The notes under the pieces are model-generated. The model saw nothing but the letters and a program-made list of their open reading frames with translations. It was not told the DNA's origin and did no database searches. The position numbers and the translations under genes were made by a program. 64,000 nucleotides of DNA from Pseudophaeomoniella oleicola (lineage: Eukaryota; Ascomycota; Eurotiomycetes; Phaeomoniellales; Phaeomoniellaceae): the NCBI GenBank assembly GCA_003868215.1, contig QWDQ01000007.1, positions 62,001 to 126,000 of the forward strand. Reading direction: 5' to 3'. This document shows positions 1-10,860 of this stretch, in pieces; the first letter of the stretch is position 1; every line of letters begins with the position of its first letter.

Positions 1-140
1 TGGCACACGCCGCAAGCCTCAATCTTGACGAGTATTTCACCACGCTGCGGAAGCACCAGCTCGACATCTTCTAGAGTCAGGCTGCCGCCTTGTTCCTTGA
101 AGACAGCTTGTCTGTAGGTCTTCGGGAGGGAACTAGTCAT
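1..140 (-). CDS. Zinc-type alcohol dehydrogenase, N-terminal fragment cut by window edge
   Basis: The first 46 codons of a gene that runs off the left edge. Translation from the ATG at 140-138 gives a protein starting MTSSLPKTYRQAVF and ending in the window with KIEACGVC followed by a partial His codon. The 'GEILVKIEACGVCH' pattern is the start of the GroES-like catalytic domain of medium-chain zinc dehydrogenases, and the Cys of GVCH is normally a ligand of the catalytic zinc. Such enzymes oxidise alcohols with NAD(P)+. There is no mitochondrial leader in the visible part, so a cytosolic enzyme is likely. Too little is visible to name the substrate or the ADH class. The start is favoured because it is the first ATG in frame and family members begin with a similar short leader. 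Confidence 0.8.
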   Translation of the reverse strand, partial: MTSSLPKTYRQAVFKEQGGSLTLEDVELVLPQRGEILVKIEACGVC

Positions 141-1032
141 CTTGAGGATTGATAGATAATAGATCCAGTTGAAAGCTGTAAGAAAGCTGACTGATTGAAT
201 AAATCGATGAGAGCAAGAGAATTTGAACAGGAAAACAAGCTCCCCTAATATACTTCAAAGATGCATTCCCGCTCTGCGTCTCTTTTACCTGGCCAGGGGG
301 GTGGGTTGCAGAGGGGTAAGAGCAAAGCAGCAACGAAGCACAACAAGATGATAGGTAGGACCAAAGTAGATAAGCAATGCTTACTCACGACGCCTCTTCG
401 CCATTTACCAATGATTAGTGAACAATACCAGAAGCAACGAATATGCATATGCATGATGACCAGACCAGACCGGACCGGACACACTCAGATCCACCAGAAT
501 CTTGGCCTTATCCAATGGCATGACTGTCTCCTCATCAAGGCGTCCAAGCTGGCAACCTATAGACGGCAATATTTACAAGGGGCGGGACAAGTAGGCAAAC
601 GGAGTGATGATGATAGTGGTCCTTCAGTCTCTCAGAATCAATAATATTAATGCAATACTTTTATTTCTGATTACTAAGGTCGCATAAGCGTCGATTACTA
701 AACTAAGGTATGGAACCGTCATTTGTGTAATTGAACTTCATCTGCTTTGTCGAAGATGAGATTTCAGCCCACCAGTTCAAAGAGAAATATACGACATGAA
801 TTCTGCCCTGTGGGGTGTTTCCAATTGATTGTGGTCAAGCCAAGGTACATAGTAAAGCGGTTTGATAAATCGAAAAAAGATAAGTAAACCCCTGATGATA
901 CACATATGATGCGATCCCTAGGTATTCAGGCAATCCCCCTGTCTTCTTAGTTGGTTCTGTTATGAAGTTCTTCGTTCATCATGCTCTGTTAAGAAATTCC
1001 TGGAGAGTAAATAAATCCTCCGTGGACGTATT
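141..1032. other. Intergenic region between alcohol dehydrogenase and aminopeptidase
   Basis: This holds the promoter side of the leftward alcohol dehydrogenase gene and the 3' flank of the leftward aminopeptidase gene. Open frames here (for example 261-644 on the plus strand) have no recognisable domain and look accidental. I see no RNA gene or repeat. Confidence 0.5.
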
Positions 1033-3844
1033 TCAATATCCATTTTCCGTCAACCATTTCTCAACGTCACTTCCGTCTCGCTCCACCCATTTGACCTTTG
1101 CAAGAACCGAGTCGAGTGCTTGTGCAAGGTAGGAGTTGTATCCCTGTGTAAGTACCAGCAACGTCAGCCACTGTTCGCCTAAGGATGACATATACTGTTT
1201 TACACATAAACCGGGAAACTGACCTGTGTGTCCTTATCTTCGAAGAAGGCGACAGCCTCATCATACTGCTCCCGTTTCGTCAATCCTTGCACGCAGGTTT
1301 TCACAACGCTCCCGAGCGCCCCAAGGCCAGTACTCAATAAAGCTTCGAGCTGATCATAATCGTTCTTCAACCATTCCCACAGCGCTTGTTTCCCAGCCCT
1401 ATGCCGGGAAAGCGATCCAATTAATGCTGGTGTCTCGTTGCGAGCGACGACTTTCAATGATTTTGCGAGTTCTAAGGCACAGGATAGTAACGAAGGGTCC
1501 TGGACAGCTCCGAGTGCTTTGATGATTGTATCGTGTTGTTCAGCATTGGACGTGTCATCCAGAAGAGCAACGAGTGCGTTGTACTGGATTGCGTATCTTA
1601 CAGTCAGCGATTTGGCTCGTAGACCCACCGTGTTTTCTATGTAAAACGAGGGGAATATGGCATGTTGTTTACCTCTTTATGAGAACCTGTCGCCAGGACT
1701 GTAGTAAACACCGCACTGCGCAAGTTGGGATTGATAGCAGACTTGTCGCCCTCAATGAACTTGTCGAACATTTCTTTGGCTGCCTTGACAACTTCTGGCT
1801 CGTCCGTAGCGTTCGCGAAAAGAAGAGGCTTGAACAACTGGTGCGTGAAGCTTTCGTCCTTGGCAAATTCCCAGCCCAACTTCATCAATTGCTTGTGGAC
1901 GAGAATCTTCTTGAACTTACTCAAGGATGATATCACGGTTTCGGACTCAAAATCCCACGCGCTGATCACTGTCGAGATACAATTCATCATTTGTAACCAG
2001 ACGAAGTATGAGCTCTCATCGCTGAAATTTTCCAGCAAGCCTAGTGCCGTTGAGGACTTTGCTCCGTTGAACCCGCTGGATGCTAAGGCAAAGGCATCAG
2101 ACAAGATGCCAATCCTGTCCTCAACCGATAGTAGTCCGCTCTTCGCATTTTCACCGAGGATGATGAATCGTTCTGGACTATAAGCAACGCGGTAAAATCC
2201 GACTTGATCCGCGTTTAGCTTGAAGAAATCAGTAGACGTTTGAAGTTTGATGGACCGTTGCATCATCATGGTGTCTTCGTCGACCCCTTTCTTCGTACGT
2301 AGTCGAATGGGTACGGGGTACACTAATTGATTCTCTGTGACATTCTCACTGCCTCCCTGAAGGAAACGGTGTTGGGTAATGCGAATTTGGTCATGCTTCT
2401 GGTCCTCAACAACATTAAGCACCGGATAACCGACAGTGTTTGTCCATACGCCAAAAGTCTTTCCGACATCATACCCAGCGGCCTCACTCAGCGACTTCCA
2501 GAGATCCTCTGTCACAGTATTTCCGTATGAATTATCCTTCAGATACTTAGAAACGCCCTTCACAAAGACTTCATGCCCAATGATCCCTGATATCATTCTT
2601 ATCACAGATTGTCCCTTCCTGTAAGTGATGTCATCGAAGATCTGTTCCACATCGCTGTCGCTCTTGATCATCACCTCAATGGGATGGCTTGCCTTGTTTG
2701 AATCAAGGCCTAGTGCCAACTGGAAGTTTGTGGCAAGAAAACTGTTCCACATACCCCATTCCGGTTCCAGGTCATCCCAAGCATCTGTTTCGGCCCAACT
2801 AGCAAAAGCTTCATTAAGCCACAGAAAATCCCAGAACTTGGTCGTCACAATGTTCCCAAACCACTGGTGGGCAAGTTCATGGACTATTACGGAAGCATTC
2901 ATCTGCGATTGGCGCGCACTACCGTTCTTTACATCTTGTATGAGGAGGGGTTCGGCGTATGCGACCAACCCCCAATTTTCCATTGCACCACGGTTGCCAG
3001 GCACAGCAATCATGTCTACTTTCGGAAGCGGGTAGAGGACCTCGAATGTCTTTTCGAAATGGTCGAGACATCTTGCAGCCGTTACCAGAGCCTGTTGACA
3101 GTGGTCGATATTTATGTATTTCGCAGCGTAGACTCGAATCGGAACTCTGAAAGCCTTCGTTTCGATAAAATTGAATTCACCTGCCGCAAACGCCACAAGG
3201 TATGTGCTCACGAGGGGGGTATTGTTGAATGTGGTTGCTTTCTTCTGCTTGTTTTGAGACCAGACCATTACTTCCTGCGCGACGTCCATATTCCCCAAAC
3301 ATGTCAAGTGCGGCTCAGCGATCAAAGTGACCGAGAATGTAGCTTTAAGGGCAGGTTCATCAAAGCAAGGGAACGCCAGCCGAGCTCCAAAAGGCTCGAA
3401 TTGAGTCGTTGCAACCCACTGTGAAGCTCCATCCAGGCCTTTGACAGGCCCACGAAAGAAGCCACTGCCATGATGAAGAAGACTACCAGTATACTTTTGC
3501 TTGAGTTGCAGCTGAGACGGAGCTGGCACAGGATGTCTCAAGTTAATTGTAATGATATCTCTTGAATCGTCCTTGTCGATATCAGTAATGTCAACCGTCT
3601 CGCCCTCATTGTTCAAAACTTCCGTGTCGTGTATCTCAAGATCCTTGGCGTGCAATGAGATGGATGATGTCCTTTCAAGGACAAAAAGATCTATGGTAAC
3701 AGTCCCCTTGAAGTCGACCGCCTTTTCCAGATCGGGTTCGAATGATAATTGATAATGAGTTGGACGAACGTTGGTGGGGAGAAGTTCTCGGCGACTCGGC
3801 CTGGAGTCCGTACTCTCCGAAAGGGACGGACGAACCTCACGCAT
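1033..3844 (-). CDS. M1-family zinc aminopeptidase (Ape2/Aap1, puromycin-sensitive type)
   Basis: Cleaves N-terminal residues from peptides; fungal relatives act in the cytosol or periplasm. Three exons by splice signals: 3844-1673, 1583-1224 and 1143-1033, giving 880 residues, the usual length for the family. The introns are 89 and 80 nt; the first has a CTGAC branch site. Visible motifs: the GAMEN exopeptidase motif near residue 288, and the zinc site HELAH near residues 321-325 with the third ligand Glu in NEAFASWAE 18 residues later. The C-terminal ERAP1-like helical domain is encoded mostly by exons 2 and 3. The first intron acceptor was chosen so that the product reads SHKE-YNALV, which matches the family; the nearer AG at 1637-1638 would leave a 36-nt intron and the wrong frame. 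No signal peptide is visible. Yeast has two close paralogues (AAP1, APE2) and I cannot choose between them. Confidence 0.93.
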
Positions 3845-4612
3845 CTTGGAAGTGAGATATCCTATATAGAAAGAACGCGATACCCGATCTCTGGATTGGA
3901 CGTCCCTTAAATAACAAGTGGCTTATACTCTTTTTATCTATGTACTGACCTAGAAAGTCATGGCATTTAGTGGCCTGAATGCGCTTATGTTGGGGAGGTG
4001 TTGTATCGGGTTGACCACTAAGTTATCGGGGTCACAAAGCAACGCAACCAATTGACTGGATCTGGAAGGTGTGCAAGATCGCACAACGTAATCTACCGTC
4101 ATCGAAGGCTAACGACAACTGCGAGCGATTCTTCCAATATCGCTCGTATATCATTCCAGGAGGAATCAATAAGCGAGGACTCCAAAACGTTATAGCGTAA
4201 GGCAAAGGTCAGACGAGATGTCGTGTGTTGTGCCGTGCCGTGTGTCGGTCTCTGATTGCCTCAGCCAAAATGGCATCGCTTGATTGACACGCAATTTCTA
4301 CGTAAGCAAAAGATGGGAAGGCTTCTGAACACAATACGACCTAAGTCATTCATTTGATTGCGGCCAATCTTGCTTCGCTGCGGATCTCAATATAGGACAG
4401 GGCATGACAGGATTTGCTTCTTTGGATTGTTAGATGAATTCTTTTCCACACGTCCAAGGTATCACTATAGTCAAACAACACGTCTGATATTATAAGAGTT
4501 AGGAAGCGACAGCACTAGGCATTTTAAACGCGCGGTCACAGGAATGATGATAGGAGTACGTGGAAACATGACAGGTAGCATCCACGACACACGTATTGAT
4601 TCTCGTCGAGTC
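3845..4612. other. Intergenic region upstream of the aminopeptidase
   Basis: About 0.77 kb between the aminopeptidase start and the MTC6 stop, both leftward genes. It should hold the aminopeptidase promoter and the MTC6 3' end. No ORF with family resemblance, RNA gene or repeat was seen. Confidence 0.5.
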
Positions 4613-6587
4613 TCAGGATGGAACTCCTTCGTAATCCCACCCGCCCTCTCCCCTCTTTCTTCTTTTATTCGTCCTCCTATTAACATTACATTTAACGAAC
4701 AGCGTTATGGCAGTAACAGCCAAAATGACGATCGCTGAAATGAGGGGTACAAGTATGGTCCTTTCGTGCACTTCCTCCTCATTGACAGAATAAGGGCATG
4801 TAGTATTAGCACCTGCCTCTGTCCAACAGCCCTGAACATCTAAACTGTTGAAATTGATCCAAACTCCCGATTCAACATCTCCAGAATCCGAATCTGGGTT
4901 GATCACAGACCGTGGAAGGGATGAAAGATAATGATGGAGATACGTCGATTCAAGGCTGGTTCTAGGAATGGAGAAGCTGCTATTGTCTGGACAAGCATCT
5001 TCGGCATCGGCAAATTCGATGGCATTGTCAGTAATCTGCCAGACATAAGGCTGATTTGCGATCTGGCACGCGGCTCGGTAACGCTGATGACAGTGTTCAA
5101 CACGCCACCTGCCATTATGAGAGGAAGTGATGTCCATTAAAGCGCATCGGAACACCGAGGCATTGCCATCAACTTCTGAGGAACGGTTTTTTGGTTCACC
5201 ATACGACCAAGTCCAGACAGCAGCCTGGCTGATGTTGAGATAAGGTATCGGCATAGTGTCGGCGGTCTGGTTTGACAGGGTCTGATTCAACTCGATTGAA
5301 ATGCCGCACATGGCAAGATTGTTGGTAGCATCTTGAAGAGATTGTATAGAGTCATCCTCCGAAGCGATAAGCCCATAATTTCGGAGCTCAGAGCTAGCCC
5401 AAGATGCATCTACCACTAGAGCATCCCGATTTTCAGCGTCATATAAACATCCGTTGGTAATGCTACCATCAGTGTCAGACTCCACGGTCCTTTCGGAAAC
5501 AAGACTCCTTCTTGGGAAGATGTTGGAATCACCACTGAAGTTGTAGTGACTCATCTGCGGATCGACGCTACCCCAAGATAACAGCAGTCGTTTGGTTCTC
5601 TGAAACAACACATAGGCTGTATTTGGCCAGCCACTAGACGTTGTGAGATCTCCGTCACGCGTCGTCTGTAAAGAGAGGTATTGTGCAATTGGCCGTCTGC
5701 TTGATGTCACTCGGTACCACGACTGGTTGAGATTATTGCGGTCTGACGACAATTGTCCTGGCGTGTAGATGAAGGAATCGAGAACGTCTGAGAACCGGGT
5801 CCCTATGAGGGAAGAGGTAGAAGGCATCTGACTAGGTACCGATGCAGGTGAATCAACGTCATCCGGGGATAAAGAAGCGTGCAGACTGAGCTCAAGGAAC
5901 AACAAGTTGGCTTTCAGCGTAGTTTCGGACGCCTCTATGAATCTCTGTGTCATCTGTACCAACCATGATACGTCAAGTGTTTGGCTGCATTGATATGGAC
6001 CGATTTGATACAGAGTGGCGTTTGAGGATGTAGGGCTCGTCTGGACGGCTGTAGCGGACGTCGTCTGTGTCCCACCATTGTTCACTCCACTAGCTTGGGA
6101 AGAGGCAGGGCCGGCAGATGTCTGTCGAGCAGGTATATTATTCCCAGGGCCTCCACTAAGCGTGCCAAGGCCAACGAATGATAAACCAGCCGTCTGCAAA
6201 CCAGGTGGACCGGAAGACGTAGTTGTGTCGTTCATGGATAAGGAACTCGGAAGCATTGCAGGGCACAAGTAGAACTGTTCGGCATCTCCATCCCAGTATA
6301 GATCTATAAGGAGTCGCTGAAAACCGGACTGAAGGATGTTCGACATGCAACTAGTAGCTCGTGCATCATCATATATATTGTCGGCGAAGCATGCTGCGGT
6401 GACGCTTATGGCGGGTCGTGTCAAATAGTTGATAGGTACTCTCAAAGAAGCATCCCGCGTCGACTATGCCAATTAGCAACACCTTTGAGACACGCACGAG
6501 GATCAAGAAATGGCTTACCAGCGAGATAGTCGACCATAAAGCGTTCGGAACGACATTAGGATCTGGATCGAAGGACGGGACTGACAT
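4613..6587 (-). CDS. MTC6: Maintenance of telomere capping protein 6 (MTC6) homologue
   Basis: Two exons, 6587-6519 and 6463-4613, separated by a 55-nt intron (donor GTAAGC, acceptor CATAG), give 639 residues. The N-terminal block with LRVPINYLTRPAISVTAACF, then DDARATSC and LLIDLYWD, matches fungal MTC6 proteins. A large Ser/Thr/Asn-rich middle with many N-x-S/T sequons and spaced cysteines suggests a luminal or extracellular domain. Near the C-terminus a hydrophobic helix (LVPLISAIVILAVTAITLFV) is followed by a basic tail with RRTNKRRKR, so it is probably a single-pass type I membrane protein. In yeast MTC6 was named from a genetic interaction with the cdc13-1 telomere-capping mutant; its molecular function is not known. 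The telomere role is therefore only inherited from the name. It shares a 478-bp divergent promoter with SEC62. Confidence 0.8.
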
Positions 6588-7065
6588 CTAGGTGTTGATA
6601 TGGTTCACCTTGGTAGAATGACTGCAAAGCTGGGCAACATGGCCGAATGCGACTGATGCGGCAGCGACTGCACCGACCGCAAGCGTGCTCACTTTCTAAC
6701 ATACAATCTACAGTGCTTGCCAATATTGCGTAGGAGAGAGGCACAGCCGCATATGATGTTTGCTCGCCGGGTTGACCGCGGAGGCTAGTAACCAGAGGAA
6801 AGTAGCCGCCGCGGGGAACCTTCTACGTTAGGTTGCGCGGTCCTCCAGAAATATGGCTGATTTGTCCTCAAGGTAATAATGAAACAGCATCATACGGCAT
6901 TCTAACTTGCGAAGTGACAACCAAGGGCCTGCACTCTTTCTGCCCGTGCCATCTAGTGTCACTCTTGCACAGGAGGCACAGGCCTTTTCAGTGAACGATT
7001 ATCTGTATCTCTTCCCGATCTCTTCATCGCTATTGATATCACGCTCTGTAAACACAGTTACGACC
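6588..7065. promoter_or_regulatory. Divergent promoter between MTC6 and SEC62
   Basis: This 478-bp gap separates two start codons that point away from each other, so it should carry the promoters and 5' leaders of both genes. Pyrimidine-rich stretches lie just ahead of the SEC62 ATG. No specific factor site can be assigned with confidence. Confidence 0.5.
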
Positions 7066-8390
7066 ATGGCCTCAGCGGGCGCACCACCGCCCTCAGGGCC
7101 GCCACAACCAACACCCCAGCAACTCGCACAGATGGCGCAGATGCAGGCGCATATTGCTAGTGAAGCAAAGAAGCGCGGTCTGACTCCTCAGCAATTTCAA
7201 GAGCAGCAGAAGAAAGCGCTTGAAGCCGAAGCAGCGAAGCGAGGTATGACACCACAGGATTATTTCAACCAGCTGAGAGCCCAAGCTGCGCAACAAGCTC
7301 AGATGCAGCAACAAATGCGTCAGCAACAGCAACAGCAACCACAGCCGCCTGGTCAGCCTCCGGTGCAGCCTGGCCAACAGCAAATACCTGTAAACCCAGG
7401 CATGCAAGCTAAACCAGAAGCATTGGCTGTAGCAAAGTTTCTGCGAGGGCAGAACCTAAAGACAAGAATTTGTATCTTGGATGGGCAAAGAAAAGATATG
7501 TTTAAAGGTAAACTATCCTCACGGCTTCGATCGCTCAATTCTTAACCTCAATCTTGTACAGTCAAGCGGGCTATACGAGCACTACAGTCTCCAGCATATG
7601 CAAAAGCACGCGGCAAGAAGAATTCCCTTTTACCTGAGGTCAAAGATGAAGCGATGGCGCGACAAGCATTGGCAATGCTTCCTCTCAACATGCTCGCGCT
7701 GCGGGTGTCTAAAGTAGACCCCCATGAAGGCCACGACCACGCCAAACCGAAAAAGGACCCGAAAAGAACCAAAGGGCTGTGGACCGTGAAGGTGGAACGT
7801 AATCAGGAGTTCGAGCCCATGATGCACTATATATGGCTGTACGAGGGATCGCAGTGGAAACAAAAGGCTATGGCTGCCGGTGCATTGCTCGCCATCATCG
7901 CGGTTGTTATGTTTCCCCTGTGGCCACTAATCCTCCGTCAAGGGGTCTGGTACTTAAGTGTGGGTATGATGGGTCTCTTGGGTCTCTTCTTCGCCATGGC
8001 TATCTTCCGCCTAATATTCTTTTGTGTCACATTCCTTGTTGTACCACCTGGATTGTGGTTATACCCCAATCTCTTCGAGGACGTGGGCTTCTTTGACAGT
8101 TTCAGGCCTTTCTGGGGCTGGCATGAGGTAAGTCAGGTGAACGATCTGAGAGTGCTCTTGCTAATTGGTTCCAGAGCAAGGAGGCGCAAAAGGCGGCTAA
8201 AAAGGCGAAGAAAGCTCAAAAGGCTGAAAGGACTGCGACGGCTGAAATGGATACGAAATCAGGACCAATAGGGACATCGGCTCCCAAATCGGCCAATTCA
8301 GAATCTGCAGTGCACACTGGATCCGAGGCAACGTCTGCTCTAGGATCTACGACTCACAGAGCACCCCAAGTTGAGGAAGCAGATGAATGA
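7066..8390 (+). CDS. SEC62: ER protein-translocation subunit Sec62
   Basis: Part of the Sec62/Sec63 complex that helps the Sec61 channel import proteins post-translationally into the endoplasmic reticulum. Three exons: 7066-7507, 7562-8127 and 8175-8390, with introns of 54 and 47 nt, give 407 residues. The first 100 or so residues are Gln/Pro/Ala rich, with near-repeats KKRGLTPQQF and AKRGMTPQDY and a QQQ run. The conserved cytosolic domain (KFLRGQNLKTRICILDGQRKDMF to LLPEV) follows. Two membrane helices lie near residues 245-300, ending in the family motif PPGLWLYPNLFEDVGF. The C-terminal tail is Lys/Ala rich (KAAKKAKKAQKAE), as in fungal Sec62. Start: the ATG is preceded by CGACC, and an in-frame extension further upstream has no other ATG. 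The length fits filamentous fungal Sec62; the Q-rich leader is longer than in yeast. Confidence 0.95.
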
Positions 8391-9489
8391 TTGCGATTGC
8401 ACGGTGTGTTTTGCAGTAGATCGTTATCATAGCTTACACTTGCATTAGGGGCGTCAGCTCTCTGGGGGGAAAGCACGAATTCTAAACGAGGCTGATGGTG
8501 GCTTCATTGACTTAAGTTATTGCGACATATGCACGAACCAAAATCAGACTTTGCGTCAAGCAGTAATGATTGTTGTATTCGAAGGATACGGCGTAGGATG
8601 ATGCAGTAGAACTCGTTGACTTGTCCCACTGTGACCTTGGACGGTAACAAGCGAAAGATTGGCGACCTTGGATAACTTGGTACTGCCCCTGCATGTTCGA
8701 GATAGATGATACGAGATGCAATCGCTCCGTTTTCTCCCCGATCGCAAATAGGAACTTCAATATTACGTGTAAGCGAGCTCGAAACAAAGGACAGTCGTTG
8801 GAAATACTCGCAAAGGTCACGCAATCCAACTTATTTAACTTACCTTTTGGTATTCATTCGGCGTGGTCGATCGCATCGCATTGATTGGAATGAACGATGG
8901 AGTTTTGATCGGGCAAGTAATTGGGTAGTAAGCTATCAACTAATATATATGTTGATTCAATGATCTCAGGTTACAGTAATCATCACAAGCTCTGTCTTTA
9001 CCAGGCACCTGTAATTAGTACATACATAATAATTAGTAACTTAACGTGGCTTGGAATTCCCCCTGAAAACACGGCCAACACACGATGATTGGCAGATGTG
9101 GCAGTGAGGCTTTGAAACCCCTCCGAATGGGGACTTGTTCAGCCTTGATCCCCTGAGCGGATTACCGAGCTACTCCAGGAAGCCCCTTGTTCACTCGTTC
9201 TACTATCAATATCACCACAACCGCATTATTGAAACACTGCACAGTATGGACCAGGATAGACCGAAAAAGATGATCTCCTCCCTGTCTCACCCATTCATTA
9301 CTGCCAATGTTGTCCTTTCTGAGACCTTTGACACCTTTGAGACCCTCGCGTCTCCGATGAAAGTCTAGCCGATCCCTAAATCTCCCCGTTCCTGAACCAT
9401 ACCAAGAACAGCACAACGTCAGGCAACCTAGTCCAAACGCCTGGCGCTGTTACTACTACTACTACTACTATTACTACTACTACTACTAT

Positions 9490-9524
<35 letters not shown>

Positions 9525-9525
9525 T

Positions 9526-9564
<39 letters not shown>

Positions 9565-10860
9565 GGTAGTAGGAGTTCAAACTAAAAGAAGCCATTGATT
9601 GTTGGTTGCACTATGCAATATTGCCGACATCCACTGTCACATCCACTGTCACATCCACCTCTCCACGTCCCCTCTGGACCTCCCATGCTTCTCTGCTGCT
9701 CAGTGGTTCCTTTACTTTCGGGGTGTTCTGCGGATCGTGTCCTTCGAGATACATTCGGATCGCCCGTAACTTATCTCCTGGGGTTTCTAACTGCCTGATG
9801 CGTCAGTTCCATTCTGCAATTTCCACCTTACTACTACGGTAGATGGATCGAGGGACCGGTGGCTGATCATCTCTGATCCACGCTTCTTTGTTACAATCCG
9901 CGCATGCCCACCAGCTTCGTTTGAGGGTGCACGTTTGCGTGAAGTAGAGTAATTACTACTCTACGTTGACTGTGGTCTGTGTGAGATGATTCATTCCTCC
10001 CAGTTCACATGTGAGCTCACAACTCAATTGACCCCAAATCGCTCAAACCCAGTTTGACAGACTTTGCAAGTGAGCAGGTTGTTTCACTTTGGGCTGTGCA
10101 CGATCTACCATATTTACTCCAGCTGTACCCATTTCGTTTGCAGCCTGTGATACCCCTTGGGCAGCATTGGCCCACAGTTTTCGACGTCGCTCCATATCGT
10201 TTCCAATCCTCTGGATACAAACGTGAAAAAGCCCGGCCCGCTGCGGGTACACCTCTACTACGCGCCCTTGCTACCCACTGTCACGCCGTTTTGGGGCATT
10301 CTACCGCCTATCTCTCGTCGGCTGCGGAACTAGATCGAATCCATCACTTTCGTTGTGGTCATTTCCTGCGCGTTGCACATCACTGTCTTCTGGCGTTGGC
10401 GAGGACTTTCAAAGGAAAAAAGCTCATACCTACCTACGAGCGGTACTTTCGGATCGTTGATAACTCGCGTGCATTGGTCTCTGGCATTCACCAACTCAAT
10501 GAATGTAGACAGAAGAGGATAGAGAAAGCAAATTGGTGCTCTTCCTATGGCTGCTCGTCCATGTCGAAACACACTCCTAGGATAGACAATCAAGACAAAA
10601 TATCTAGCTGGGCCGGGCAAAGCAACAACTCATACTTATGGCCCAGGACCTACACCATCACAGATCACACGAATAGCCTGTCCTGGCAGATTACTAGTAA
10701 CGAGGTGAAGGGGTGTCATCTGCGGTCTTGATCGAATCGTCTTGCCTCCCTTGTCCGCTCCTAGGCCATCGATAGAAATCCGCGAGCGCTTGGTCACACG
10801 GACAGGCCAGACCGAAGGGTTTACAGCGGTACTACCACGTCGCAACTGGCGCACTAAGCC
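8391..10860. other. Long intergenic region (2.5 kb) before the PH-domain gene
   Basis: No ORF here resembles a known family. It contains the 3' flank of SEC62, a TAC microsatellite at 9451-9564, a short direct repeat CACTGTCACATC near 9632-9655, and pyrimidine-rich DNA. The 225-codon open frame at 10054-10731 ends shortly before the PH-domain gene and has no domain; it is more likely 5' leader or chance. The size leaves room for a long regulated promoter for the downstream gene or for a non-coding RNA, neither of which can be shown here. Confidence 0.45.
9451..9564. repeat. (TAC)n trinucleotide microsatellite
   Basis: About 38 units of TAC (equivalently CTA/ACT) over 114 nt, with three TAT interruptions that break it into blocks. 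It is in intergenic DNA 1.3 kb upstream of the PH-domain gene. Short isolated TACTAC stretches recur downstream near 9828 and 9953. Confidence 0.97.

Noticed and set aside
261-644. 127-codon plus-strand open frame between the alcohol dehydrogenase and aminopeptidase genes
   Set aside because: Composition looks random and overlaps the expected alcohol dehydrogenase promoter; no domain.
1637-1672. 36-nt intron at the end of aminopeptidase exon 1
   Set aside because: Too short for this genome, and it puts the next exon out of frame; the acceptor at 1584 gives a normal 89-nt intron and the family sequence.
10054-10731. 225-codon plus-strand open frame upstream of the PH-domain gene
   Set aside because: No domain, odd composition (many Cys, His, Trp scattered), no homologous pattern known to me, and it lies where the 5' leader and promoter of the PH-domain gene are expected.
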